Position numbers and translations under genes: made by a program
Notes under the pieces: model-generated
What the model was told of the DNA's origin: nothing
The model's database searches: none
The model's input: only the letters and a program-made list of their open reading frames with translations
Assembly: GCF_014873915.1 (NCBI RefSeq)
Contig: NZ_JADBEJ010000005.1
Coordinates: 1,116,001 to 1,180,000, forward strand
Source of the DNA: Amycolatopsis roodepoortensis
GTDB taxonomy: Bacteria > Actinomycetota > Actinomycetes > Mycobacteriales > Pseudonocardiaceae
Direction of reading: 5' to 3'
Length of the DNA stretch: 64,000 nt
Shown: one piece after another, positions 33,273-41,037 of the stretch
Position numbering within the stretch: the first letter of the stretch is position 1
How the letters are laid out: each line of letters starts with the position of its first letter

Positions 33273-34529
33273 TCAGGCGCCGGCGGCCACCGAGGGCAAC
33301 AGGGGGTGCGCGGTCAGCCGGACCTGGGCCATGGCCTTGTCCAGCACCGCTTCGCAGTCATCGGGATCGGCGCCCGCGCAGATCACGTACGCGTGCCGCG
33401 AGATGAACTCCGCCGGCGGCAGCCGCAGGCGCCCGCCCGGCTCGACGAGCACGTCCGCGGCGAGGATCCCGTTGTTCCGCAAGGTATCCGGAACGGACAC
33501 GGACTCGACGACACAGTCCTGTTTCGGGTAGCCGAACCGCACGCCGACCCACCGGGGTTCGGCCTCGTGCGGGATGTGCGGACGCATGCCGAGCGCGACG
33601 TCGACCGCGGCCGCGCCCGGGTCGACCCCGGTCGCGAATTTGGCGAGCAACGGGATCAGGTCGCCGCCGAGCCTGCCGTTGATCTCCACGATCACCGGAC
33701 CGCGTCCGGTGAGCTTGAGCTCGGTGTGCGTGATGCCGTACCGGAAGTCGATCGCGCTGTGCGCCCGGGCCAGCGTCGAACGCAGGACCGGGTCGGCGAG
33801 CAGTTCGTCCGCGGAGCTGACCAGGTGGCCGAGTTCCTCGAAGTACGGATGCATGCCGACCGTCTTGTGCGCCACGAACATCGGTGTGTACTCGCCGTCC
33901 ACGACGGCACCGTCCACGCTGATCTCGGGGCCGCTCAGGTATTCCTCGACCAGCGCCCCGCCCTTGTAGGCGGGAGAGCCGCCGAAACTGGCGTCCTCCG
34001 CGGTCCGGAACGCCTTCCGCACCGCCTCGGCGTCTTCCGCGAGGCTGACGCCGATACTGGCCCCGCCCCCGCGCGGCTTGACCACGACCGGATACCCGAT
34101 CCGCTCGGCCACACGGACGGCCTGCTCGTCGTCGTGCACGAACCCGAAATCGGGCTGCGCGACGCCGGCCGCGGTCAGCGTCCGGCGGCTGAACCACTTG
34201 TCACGACAGCCTTCGATCGCGGAGATCCCGGCACCCGGCACCCCGAGTTCGTCCGCGACGTGTGCCGCCGCCACGATCAGCGCCTCGTCCCAGGACACCA
34301 CACCGAGCACCGGCGTGGTCGCGTTCAGCGCCCGGGCCGCGGCCAGCACGGCGTCCTGGTCCTGTGTGTCCAGCACCGTCGCGCCGGTGATGTGGCGCTC
34401 CTGCCAGGTCGGTTCGGTCCCGTTGAACAACCACAAGGGATGCCGGCGCCCGGCCGACGCCAACAGGTACTCCCGGTACGGCCGCATCCCGCAGCCGATC
34501 ACCAGGACAACACCCTCCGCTGAGCTCAT
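33273..34529 (-). CDS. ATP-grasp ligase, third of three; first gene of the hydrazine operon
   Basis: 418 aa. Typical ATP-grasp pieces: DKWFSRRTLTAAGV, VVKPRGGGASIGVSLA, ALVEEYLSGPEISVDG and the metal site VIVEINGRLGGDLIPLL. It is closest in pattern to amino-acid and dipeptide ligases of natural-product pathways. The ATG at 34529 follows GGGGAGAGGG. It opens the operon that continues through the N-monooxygenase (59 bp gap) to 21239. The shared 11+11-bp motif begins 56 bp upstream. The substrate pair is unknown; a hydrazino acid coupling is an attractive but untested idea. Confidence 0.85.
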   Translation of the reverse strand: MSSAEGVVLVIGCGMRPYREYLLASAGRRHPLWLFNGTEPTWQERHITGATVLDTQDQDAVLAAARALNATTPVLGVVSWDEALIVAAAHVADELGVPGAGISAIEGCRDKWFSRRTLTAAGVAQPDFGFVHDDEQAVRVAERIGYPVVVKPRGGGASIGVSLAEDAEAVRKAFRTAEDASFGGSPAYKGGALVEEYLSGPEISVDGAVVDGEYTPMFVAHKTVGMHPYFEELGHLVSSADELLADPVLRSTLARAHSAIDFRYGITHTELKLTGRGPVIVEINGRLGGDLIPLLAKFATGVDPGAAAVDVALGMRPHIPHEAEPRWVGVRFGYPKQDCVVESVSVPDTLRNNGILAADVLVEPGGRLRLPPAEFISRHAYVICAGADPDDCEAVLDKAMAQVRLTAHPLLPSVAAGA

Positions 34530-34584
34530 TCCCTCTCCCCACCAGCCCGTCGCTCCGTCGCGGGCTACTACATCCCGGGGGCGG

Positions 34585-34621
34585 GTTGACCGGAACCCTT
34601 GATTCGGGAAGAACAATCAAC
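34585..34621 (-). promoter_or_regulatory. Shared cluster motif, copy B (candidate operator/promoter of hydrazine operon)
   Basis: GTTGACCGGAA, 15 bp, GAACAATCAAC on the plus strand, identical in both 11-mers to copy A at 18353. It lies in the 104-bp gap between the HxlR gene and the ATP-grasp gene, both leftward. Two exact 11-bp halves at nearly equal spacing, each at the head of a cluster operon, argue for a common regulator. Confidence 0.7.
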
Positions 34622-34633
34622 GAGGGCGTGGCG

Positions 34634-35119
34634 TCAGAGGGCCGCTTCGTAGGCGGCGGCGAGGCGCTGCAGCACTCCGGGGCCGTCCTTCTCCGGTGCC
34701 GGCGCGCCGAGGTGGACGACCCGGAGTTCGGCCATGAACTCCGACCACAGTTCCGGCCCGCCCGCGGCGAGCAGTTCGGCCCGCACCCGCAGGCGCTCGG
34801 TCGTCGGACGATGCTCGAGACCCCAGGCCCCGAGGTGCGCGAACACCGGCACCAGCTGGATCGACGCCTCGGTCAGGCTGTACGCGGCCCGTTTGCCGGG
34901 CCCGGCGTCCTCGCGGGTCAGCAGACCGGCCTTGACCAGCCGCTTCAGCCGGTCGGCGAGGATGTTGGACGCGATCCCCTCTTCGGATCCGGCGAGCAGT
35001 TCCCGGAAATAGCGCCGGGTGCCGAACATGATGTCCCTCAGCACGAGCAGGCTCCAGCTGTCGCCGAACGCCTCGACCGCGGCGTTGATCGGGCAGCCGG
35101 AACGGGCGGGTTCCGCCAT
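34634..35119 (-). CDS. HxlR-family transcriptional regulator
   Basis: 161 aa winged-helix regulator. CPINAAVEAFGDSWSLLVLRD is split across the start of the domain and carries the conserved Cys seen in redox or aldehyde-sensing members; FRELLAGSEEGIASNILADR and LTEASIQLVPVF follow. It is divergent from the DHFR-like reductase, with nested inverted repeats in between, so it probably controls that gene and itself. It also stands directly upstream of the hydrazine operon, and a role there cannot be excluded. ATG at 35119. The extra 45 residues after the wing are charged and helical. Confidence 0.85.
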   Translation of the reverse strand: MAEPARSGCPINAAVEAFGDSWSLLVLRDIMFGTRRYFRELLAGSEEGIASNILADRLKRLVKAGLLTREDAGPGKRAAYSLTEASIQLVPVFAHLGAWGLEHRPTTERLRVRAELLAAGGPELWSEFMAELRVVHLGAPAPEKDGPGVLQRLAAAYEAAL

Positions 35120-35143
35120 CCCTTCACCTCCACCAGAAGTGGT

Positions 35144-35187
35144 TGCAATCTACCATCGCCCACTTTATCGTGGGCTGACCGATTGCA
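35144..35187. promoter_or_regulatory. Nested inverted repeats in the HxlR/DHFR divergent region
   Basis: An outer pair TGCAATC (35144-35150) and GATTGCA (35181-35187) encloses GCCCAC (35158-35163), 6 nt, GTGGGC (35170-35175). Such a palindrome between an HxlR gene and its divergent target is the usual place for the operator. Confidence 0.5.
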
Positions 35188-35212
35188 TATCGCAAGCACG
35201 AGGGAGGCCGGG

Positions 35213-35761
35213 ATGCTCGAACCACAGACCGCGGACGGGAAAGTGCTGTGGCATTTCACGATGTCCCTCGACGGCTTCGTCGCGGGCCCTGGCCACGGCA
35301 TGGACTGGATGACCGGGATCACCTCCCGGCCGGACCTGATCGACGAATACGCCACGACCACCGGCGCCGTCCTCGGCGGCCGCGACGGCTGGGACGCTTA
35401 CCCCGACCCGAGCGGAATCTACGGCGGCGCCTGGAAAGGGCCGCTGTTCGTCCTGACCCACCACCCCGAAGACGCCACACCCACGGGCGGGGTGACGTTC
35501 CTGAACTGCGGCGCGGACGAAGCCGTCCGGATCGGGCTGGAAGCGGCGAACGGGAAGAACCTCGAGGTGTTCTCGCCGGACATCGGCCGCCAGCTGCTCG
35601 CGCTGGGGTTGATCGACGAGATCGACCTGCATATCGCGCCGGTCCTGCTCGGCGACGGCGTCCGGCTGTACGACAACCCTGGGGGCGCGCCGATCCACCT
35701 GCGCGGAGTCGGCAGGGAAGACCCTCGGGGCGTGCTCGACGTCCGCTTCCGGCCTCTCTAG
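35213..35761 (+). CDS. DHFR/RibD C-terminal-like reductase
   Basis: 182 aa NADPH-dependent reductase fold as in YyaP/YwjB proteins. HFTMSLDGFVAGPGHGMDWM near the start, TTGAVLGGRDGWDAY, and the C-terminal IDEIDLHIAPVLLGDGVRL are family hallmarks. Substrate unknown; these proteins are not usually real dihydrofolate reductases. The ATG at 35213 has GGGAGG 8 bases upstream. Divergent from the HxlR regulator, which is a common pairing. The stop codon TAG shares a CTAG with the stop of the convergent lipoprotein gene. Confidence 0.85.
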   Translation: MLEPQTADGKVLWHFTMSLDGFVAGPGHGMDWMTGITSRPDLIDEYATTTGAVLGGRDGWDAYPDPSGIYGGAWKGPLFVLTHHPEDATPTGGVTFLNCGADEAVRIGLEAANGKNLEVFSPDIGRQLLALGLIDEIDLHIAPVLLGDGVRLYDNPGGAPIHLRGVGREDPRGVLDVRFRPL

Positions 35762-36111
35762 TTCCGGTTCCCGTACGACTGCTCGCACGGATACCCGTCG
35801 CGATCGGCGTCCCAGCTCAACGGGCGCCCGGCGTTCACCCAGGCCTCGAACGCGTACGTGTACGTGAATCCCTCGGCCAAGAGGCGCTGGCACGACGTGC
35901 GGGAGGGCGCCCGCGTGACCGTCACCGGCGGCTCGACCACGACCACCGAGGTGGCGGGCGGCGCGACGACGGCGGTGGTCGTCGACGGCGGCGGCGGCGG
36001 CACGATCTCCCGCACCACCGTGACCGGTGTCCCGGCCGTCGTCGTCCCGCAAGCGCCCAGTACCGCGACGGCACTCGCCGTCATCAGCAGTGCCGTGACC
36101 ATCCTGTTCAT
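35758..36111 (-). CDS. Excalibur-domain lipoprotein
   Basis: 117 aa. An N-terminal hydrophobic signal ends with the lipobox LGAC, so the mature protein should be lipid-anchored outside the membrane. A Pro/Thr/Val-rich linker (PPPPPSTTTAVV) leads to a C-terminal excalibur calcium-binding motif DADRDGYPCE with paired cysteines. Such proteins are small extracytoplasmic calcium-binding proteins of unknown job. The ATG at 36111 has GGAAGGCGGG upstream and gives a proper signal peptide; the longer frame to 36177 does not. Its TAG overlaps that of the convergent reductase gene in a CTAG. Confidence 0.85.
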   Translation of the reverse strand: MNRMVTALLMTASAVAVLGACGTTTAGTPVTVVREIVPPPPPSTTTAVVAPPATSVVVVEPPVTVTRAPSRTSCQRLLAEGFTYTYAFEAWVNAGRPLSWDADRDGYPCEQSYGNRN

Positions 36112-36255
36112 CTGCCCGCCTTCCGGTGAAACCGCCGAATCCTCACGGGAGGAGAACGGCGGTTTCACGGGCGACATAACGAGTTTCGCGCGATCGGAGC
36201 CGCAAGTCCCCGGAAGTCGGGAGCTTCGGCACGGGCCGGGCAGGGCCGGAAGACC

Positions 36256-36663
36256 CTAGGACAGAACGACGTTCACCATCCACGAGATGCCGAACCGGTC
36301 GATGCAGGCGCCGAATTCGTCGCCCCACATCTGCTTTTCGAAGGGAATCGAAACGGTGCCGTCGGCGGAGAGTTTCTCCCAGTAGCCGCGCAATTCCTCG
36401 CCGTCTTCGCCACTGAGGCTGATCGACACGTTGGTGCCCGGATTGTGCTCCATTCCCGGCGGCGTGTCCGAGGCCATGATCGTGTAGCCGCTCGGGGATT
36501 CGAGTTGGCTGTGCATGATCTGGTCCTCCGCCGGCGTGCCGGCCATACCGGACTCGCCGAACGTATTCAGCGTCAATTCTCCGCCGAACACCGACTTGTA
36601 GAACTCCATGGCCTGCCGGGCGTCGCCGGCGAAGCTGAGGTAGGGATTGAGACGGGAAGCCAC
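36256..36663 (-). CDS. VOC-family (PhnB-like) protein
   Basis: 135 aa, a single vicinal-oxygen-chelate unit pair of the PhnB/3-demethylubiquinone-methyltransferase-like type: LNPYLSFAGDARQAMEFYKS at the start, SQLESPSGYTIMASD, WGDEFGACIDRFGISWMVN at the end. Members bind or modify small molecules; no metal-ligand set can be assigned confidently here. The start is a GTG at 36663 with AAGGAG about 8 bases upstream. It stands alone between the lipoprotein and a GNAT gene. Confidence 0.85.
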   Translation of the reverse strand: MASRLNPYLSFAGDARQAMEFYKSVFGGELTLNTFGESGMAGTPAEDQIMHSQLESPSGYTIMASDTPPGMEHNPGTNVSISLSGEDGEELRGYWEKLSADGTVSIPFEKQMWGDEFGACIDRFGISWMVNVVLS

Positions 36664-36823
36664 TGGAACGCTCCTTCTGGTCGGGTCACGAGCATCCTGG
36701 CAGACGCCTCCCAGTGCGACAACGGCTCGACTACGGCCGGGTGAATTCCTTCACGGGACGAAAATTCAACGCCGTCCACCGAATGCGGTGAGCGATTTCC
36801 CGAATACCCCTTAGGGTCCCCGT

Positions 36824-37414
36824 ATGCCCCCGTTCCGGATCCACCCCGCGACGGCCGACCGGTTCGGCGACGTCGCGACCATCCTCAATCCGAACGGGAA
36901 CGACCGCGCCTGCTGGTGCCTCGCCTACCGCGCGAAACCCGCGGATTACAGCCGGCTGCGCGGCGACGAACGCGCCGAACACGTCCGCGGCCTCTGCGCG
37001 GCGGACCCCGCGCCCGGTGTCCTCGCCTACGACGGCACCACGCCGGTCGGCTGGTGCGGCGTCGGCCCGCGCGCCCAGCTGCATCGCCTGACGCGCTCCC
37101 GCACGATGCCGCCGATCGACGACATTCCGGTGTGGACGGTCATCTGTTTCGTCGTCCGGGCCGGCCATCGCCGTCAGGGGGTGGCGCACGCGCTGCTGGA
37201 CGGCGCGGTCTCCTACGCCCGCTCGCACGGCGCGCCCGTCATCGAGGGCTATCCGGTCGATCCCGGGGAGGGACGGATGAACTCCTCCGCGGCGCACGTC
37301 GGGACCATCGGGCTGTTCGCCGCCGCGGGCTTCGCACTCGTGGAAGAGACCAAGGCGCGCTCGGACCGGAAGCCGCGCTGGCTGATGCGGCTCGATCTGC
37401 GCTCTGGCTCTTGA
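36824..37414 (+). CDS. GNAT-family N-acetyltransferase
   Basis: 196 aa acetyl-CoA-dependent acetyltransferase of unknown acceptor. The acetyl-CoA-binding signature reads CFVVRAGHRRQGVAHALLDG (R/Q-x-x-G-x-G/A region), followed by AHVGTIGLFAAAGFALV. The N-terminal ACWCLAYR is typical of a subgroup of actinobacterial GNATs. ATG at 36824; the region upstream contains GGGTCC only, so no clear promoter is claimed. The gene ends 12 bp before the hairpin that was later split by IS30. Confidence 0.82.
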   Translation: MPPFRIHPATADRFGDVATILNPNGNDRACWCLAYRAKPADYSRLRGDERAEHVRGLCAADPAPGVLAYDGTTPVGWCGVGPRAQLHRLTRSRTMPPIDDIPVWTVICFVVRAGHRRQGVAHALLDGAVSYARSHGAPVIEGYPVDPGEGRMNSSAAHVGTIGLFAAAGFALVEETKARSDRKPRWLMRLDLRSGS

Positions 37415-37426
37415 GCCCCCTCGGCC

Positions 37427-37471
37427 ATGTCGCGAAAGCCACTTTCGGGACGTCTGGTGTCCCGAAAGTGG
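37427..37471. repeat. Left part of a hairpin repeat interrupted by IS30
   Basis: The left arm 37427-37451 (25 bp), a 7-nt loop and the first 13 bp of the right arm. The missing 12 bp of the right arm are found at 38713-38724, on the other side of the insertion. Joined, the two arms are a perfect 25-bp inverted repeat of the GCGAAAGCCACTTTCG family; the intact copy at 52581 is the same element in the opposite orientation. Confidence 0.85.
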
Positions 37472-38709
37472 GGCGGATTCATGCGGTGGTCGCAACGTGC
37501 TCTGTTTAGGACAGTAGCGTGGTGAGTTTTTCGAGTGGGGTGTGCCAGTCCAGTGTTTTGCGGGGGCGGCTGTTGAGTCGTGCGGCGACTGCGGTGAGGT
37601 GTTCTGCGGTGTGCTGGTGCAGGTTGGTCCCTTTGGGGAAGTACTGGCGAAGCAGGCCGTTGGTGTTCTCGTTCGTCCCGCGTTGCCATGGGGAGTGCGG
37701 GTCGCAGAAGTAGATGGCCAGGTCGGTGGCGAGGGTGATGTCGGCGTGACGGGCCATCTCGTTGCCCCGGTCCCAGGTCAGTGACCGCCGCAACTGGTGC
37801 GGGAGGGTCTGGATCGCGTCGATCATCGCGTCCCGGACCTGGATCGCGTCGTGGCCGTGGGGCAGGTGCAGCAGTATGACGAACCGAGTGGAGCGTTCCA
37901 CGAGGGTGCCGATCGCGGACTTGTTACCGGCACCGGTGATCAGGTCGCCTTCCCAATGCCCCGGGACTGCCCGGTCCTCGGCTTCGGCCGGCCGTTCGCT
38001 GATCTCGACGAGATCAGGGATCCGCGACCGTCGTGCCTGTGCTTGCTTGCGCGGGCGGCGCAGTGCCCGTCCTGTCCGCAAACACGCGGTGAGCTCGCGG
38101 CGCAGCGCTCCCCGGCTCTGCACATACAAGGACTGGTAGATCGTCTCGTGTGACACTCGCATCTCCGGCCGGTCGGGGAACTCCATCGCCAGCCTGGCTG
38201 TGATCTGCCCCGGAGACCACTCCTGCAGCAACCGCGCCTGCACATGATCCCGCAACTCGCGATTACCGGCCTCGGCCAGCTTCGCGGTCTTCGGCCGCCG
38301 GGCCCGATCCCGCGCCGCCGACTCCGCCCGATGCGCTCGATACCCGCCCCGGCCACCATTGTTCGTCACCTCCCGGCTGATCGTCGACGGGGCCCTGCCC
38401 AGCTGCCGAGCGATCTCCCGATACGACAGACCCCCGGACAGACCACGAGAAATCTCCTCCCGCTCAGCCACACTCAGATAGCGCTCACCCAACGAGCCAG
38501 GTGCGTTCCCGATCACCCCGCCAGCCTGCGCGAACCACCGCCGCCCGGTCTCGTGCGACACATCCACCAAACGGGCGGCAGGCTTAGGCAGACACCCCGC
38601 CCGCACCGCATCCCAGAACCGCACCCGCACCACACGCGGCAACACCAACCCACCAGCCACCACAACTCCCAGCTCACGAAGGATGTTGCAACGACCCCAT
38701 GAATCCGCC
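37472..38709 (-). mobile_element. Complete IS30-family insertion sequence
   Basis: 1238 bp bounded by imperfect inverted repeats of about 27 bp that begin GGCGGATTCATG at both ends, with an intact transposase inside. The flanking trinucleotide TGG is repeated at 37469-37471 and 38710-38712, which fits the 2-3 bp target duplication of IS30 elements. It is inserted in the right arm of a hairpin repeat. Confidence 0.88.
37506..38663 (-). CDS. IS30-family transposase
   Basis: About 385 aa. The N-terminal part has an HTH (LSYREIARQLGRAPSTISRE) typical of IS30 transposases. The DDE catalytic triad is visible: D in GHWEGDLI, D in LTWDRGNEM, E in RGTNENTNGLLRQ. The frame runs unbroken to a TAA close to the left end, so the element should be active or recently so. 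The start is one of two adjacent GTG codons (38663 or 38660), chosen to lie inside the inverted repeats; the open frame continues to 38909 outside the IS, which cannot belong to it. Confidence 0.92.
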   Translation of the reverse strand: MVAGGLVLPRVVRVRFWDAVRAGCLPKPAARLVDVSHETGRRWFAQAGGVIGNAPGSLGERYLSVAEREEISRGLSGGLSYREIARQLGRAPSTISREVTNNGGRGGYRAHRAESAARDRARRPKTAKLAEAGNRELRDHVQARLLQEWSPGQITARLAMEFPDRPEMRVSHETIYQSLYVQSRGALRRELTACLRTGRALRRPRKQAQARRSRIPDLVEISERPAEAEDRAVPGHWEGDLITGAGNKSAIGTLVERSTRFVILLHLPHGHDAIQVRDAMIDAIQTLPHQLRRSLTWDRGNEMARHADITLATDLAIYFCDPHSPWQRGTNENTNGLLRQYFPKGTNLHQHTAEHLTAVAARLNSRPRKTLDWHTPLEKLTTLLS

Positions 38710-39026
38710 TGGCTTTCGCGACATCCTCTGGCGCACCGGGACGCGCCGGCACGCACTTGACCTCCGCGCGGGGTGAGCCGAGGTTGCGAAAGCCACTTTC
38801 GCAACGTTGAAGGTTGCGAAAGTGGCTTTCGCGACCTCCCGTGGCGCACCCGGACACACGCGACCTCCGCGCGGGCTCGGCGGCAGGGTTGCGAAAGTGG
38901 CTTCGACACCCCCGAAGGACCCCATCCCCACGCCAGACGCAGCGAAGGACGCCTTCAGCCCATCTCCACATCGAAACCCGATAACTACCGATTGACTTTC
39001 GATAGATAACGCGCGAAACTCGATGT
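38710..39026. repeat. Hairpin-rich intergenic region right of IS30
   Basis: Holds the split hairpin end (38713-38724), a complete hairpin with 24-bp arms at 38782-38805 and 38813-38836 (one mismatch), and a truncated half-copy near 38889. The spacer between copies is also repeated in diverged form (CTCCGCGCGGG at about 38762 and 38871), so this is a partial tandem duplication of a hairpin plus spacer unit. No gene is seen. The last 60 bp are AT-richer and should carry the promoter of the DUF2975 gene. Confidence 0.7.
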
Positions 39027-39506
39027 ATGATCACAGGGCAACGGGCGGTCGCGCCTCTCCGAGTGTTCCTCGTGCTGCTGTTCGGGGTCCTCGTCCTCTT
39101 CCAGACCATGTCCCTGCCGGGGCAGTTCGCGCATATGGCCCGGCAGGACCCCGAGATGGCGTATCTGCGCTGGCCCGCGACGGCGGTCTCCATCTTCTGG
39201 GTGCTGTGCGTCCAGGTCGTGGTCGTCGCCACCTGGCAACTGCTGACGCTGGTCAAGAAGGACCGGATCTTCACCGAGGCGTCCCTGAGATGGGTCGACG
39301 CCATCGTGTGGGCGATCCTCGCCGGCTGGGTGGTGCTGGCGGGCGTGTTCCTCTACGTCGGCTTCAACGCCGAAGACCCGGGCCTGCCGCTGCTGTTGTT
39401 CCTGGGGTTGATCGGCGTCGCCGTGCTGGGCCTGCTCATGGTCGTGATGCGCACGTTGCTGCGGCAGGCCACCACCCTGCGCTCGGACATGGAACAGGTG
39501 ATCTGA
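39027..39506 (+). CDS. DUF2975 membrane protein
   Basis: 159 aa with four hydrophobic segments (FLVLLFGVLVLF, VSIFWVLCVQVVVVATW, AIVWAILAGWVVLAGVF, LLLFLGLIGVAVLGLLMVV), matching the DUF2975 family. The cytosolic stretch LVKKDRIFTEASLRWVD is a family signature. These proteins are nearly always encoded with a small Cro/C1-like regulator, as here: the TGA overlaps the next ATG (TGATG). Their function is unknown; the pair may sense membrane or envelope state. Confidence 0.85.
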   Translation: MITGQRAVAPLRVFLVLLFGVLVLFQTMSLPGQFAHMARQDPEMAYLRWPATAVSIFWVLCVQVVVVATWQLLTLVKKDRIFTEASLRWVDAIVWAILAGWVVLAGVFLYVGFNAEDPGLPLLLFLGLIGVAVLGLLMVVMRTLLRQATTLRSDMEQVI

Positions 39507-39712
39507 TGCCGATCGTCGTCCGCATCGACGTCGAGCTGGCGAAGCGCAAGATGAGTGTCGGCGAATTCGCCGAACTCGTCGGGCTCACCCCGGCGAACGT
39601 GGCGGTGCTGAAGAACGGCCGCGCCAAGGCCGTCCGGTTCAGCACCCTCGAAGCGATGTGCCGGGTGCTCGAATGCCAGCCCGGTGACCTGCTCGAATGG
39701 GTCGAAGACTAG
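39506..39712 (+). CDS. Small Cro/C1-type helix-turn-helix regulator (YozG-like)
   Basis: 68 aa consisting of little more than an HTH: KRKMSVGEFAELVGLTPANV then VLKNGRAKAVRFSTLEAMCR and LECQPGDLLEW. This is the standard partner of DUF2975 proteins. The ATG overlaps the upstream stop. Its TAG at 39710-39712 shares CTAG with the stop of the convergent P450 gene. Confidence 0.88.
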   Translation: MPIVVRIDVELAKRKMSVGEFAELVGLTPANVAVLKNGRAKAVRFSTLEAMCRVLECQPGDLLEWVED

Positions 39713-41028
39713 TCCGAGACCACCGAGAACTTCAGGTGGAAGTTGTCGAGCGTCGCGGGCAGCGGCCGCTCCGGGCCGAGGACGGCACCGGAGGCCAGCT
39801 CGAAGCGCCGGCCCCTGATCAACCGCGCCAGCATCGTGCTCGCGCAGAACAGCACGAGATCACGACCGGGGCAGATGGCCGGTCCGGCGCTGAACGGGAC
39901 CAGCGCCGGGTTGGCCGCCGCGCTGCCGTCCAGCCAGATCCCGGGTTCGAACCGGTCGGCGTACGGCAGGGATTCGGGGTCGCGGTGGAAGAACGGCGTG
40001 AAGATCAGCACCGTGGTCCCCGCGGGTCCCCAGGCGGTCTCGGCCGTGCTCTCGCGCAGCAGCGCGGGCGTGGTCGGCCACAGCCGCACCGATTCGAGGG
40101 CACACGCGCGCAGATACGCGAATTGGCCGGGCGCGGTCGGGTCGGCGGCCGCGACCTCCTCGTCGGCACGTTCCCGCGCGTCCGGGTGGGTGGCCAGCAG
40201 CGCGAGCGCGCGGAAAGTGACGATCCCGGCGGCGTCGAACGCGAAGAGCCAGTGGGCGACCTGGTCGGCGACGACGTCGATCGACCGCTCCCCCGACGGG
40301 CCTGCCGACGCGATGGCTTCGGCGAGGCTCCCCGGCTCCGCCCGTTCCAGGTGGCCGATGAGCCGGGTGCGGAACTGATCGTGGAGCCGGTCGCGCCGGG
40401 GGTGCGCGTACGCCCAGTTCGCGTCCTTCCGCAGCCGGGCGAGCGCGTCGGTGAGGCCGTCGTCGCCCGCCGCGGACTCACCGAGGGTGACCCTCCGGAC
40501 CATCCGCCACCAGGCCACGTTGAAGGTGTCCCAGTCCAGCGTGCCGCCGTCCCAGAGCGACGACGCCTCCTCGGCGATCGCCGCGGCGAAGGGTGCGGCG
40601 AGGTCGTGCAGCGGCTTCCCCGGTTCGAGGACGTCTTCGTTGAACCGGCGGCGCGGCGCGCGCTCCACCGCGTCGGAGATCAGCACGCCGTGCGGCTGGA
40701 AATGTCCCAGCGCCGCCCGCTTCTCCTTGGTCGACGGGCTGAACGGCACCGGCGCTGCGGCGAGCACCTCGCCGACGTCTTCCCCGGACAGCGCCAGGTC
40801 GATCGTGCGGCCGGGCACCCGCAGGCGCAGCGGGCCGGGACCGTACTGGGAGCGGAGCCGTCCCAGCAGTCGCACGGCGGTGCGGTCGAACTGGAGTTTC
40901 TGTGCCGCGGCCATGCCCAGCGGCCGCCGTTTGATCACCCCGCCGGCGAGGGTGGGCAGGACGACCCGCAGCGCGACACGCACGGTGTCCTGGACGGAAG
41001 CGGTGGCCGGTTCGGTCGAAATCGCCAT
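39709..41028 (-). CDS. Cytochrome P450
   Basis: 439 aa haem monooxygenase; substrate unknown. Haem-binding motif FSAGPAICPGRDL with the Cys thiolate, the ExxR motif ESVRLWP, and an I-helix AAGIVTFRA with the proton-relay Thr. The N-terminus is soluble-looking though some hydrophobic residues occur (LRVVLPTLAGGV). It is transcribed alone; no ferredoxin or reductase gene adjoins. The stress-type -10 lies only 9 bp before the ATG at 41028, which has no good ribosome site, so leaderless translation is possible. The 3' end shares CTAG with the HTH gene. Confidence 0.9.
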   Translation of the reverse strand: MAISTEPATASVQDTVRVALRVVLPTLAGGVIKRRPLGMAAAQKLQFDRTAVRLLGRLRSQYGPGPLRLRVPGRTIDLALSGEDVGEVLAAAPVPFSPSTKEKRAALGHFQPHGVLISDAVERAPRRRFNEDVLEPGKPLHDLAAPFAAAIAEEASSLWDGGTLDWDTFNVAWWRMVRRVTLGESAAGDDGLTDALARLRKDANWAYAHPRRDRLHDQFRTRLIGHLERAEPGSLAEAIASAGPSGERSIDVVADQVAHWLFAFDAAGIVTFRALALLATHPDARERADEEVAAADPTAPGQFAYLRACALESVRLWPTTPALLRESTAETAWGPAGTTVLIFTPFFHRDPESLPYADRFEPGIWLDGSAAANPALVPFSAGPAICPGRDLVLFCASTMLARLIRGRRFELASGAVLGPERPLPATLDNFHLKFSVVSD

Positions 41029-41037
41029 ACCGGAGGG

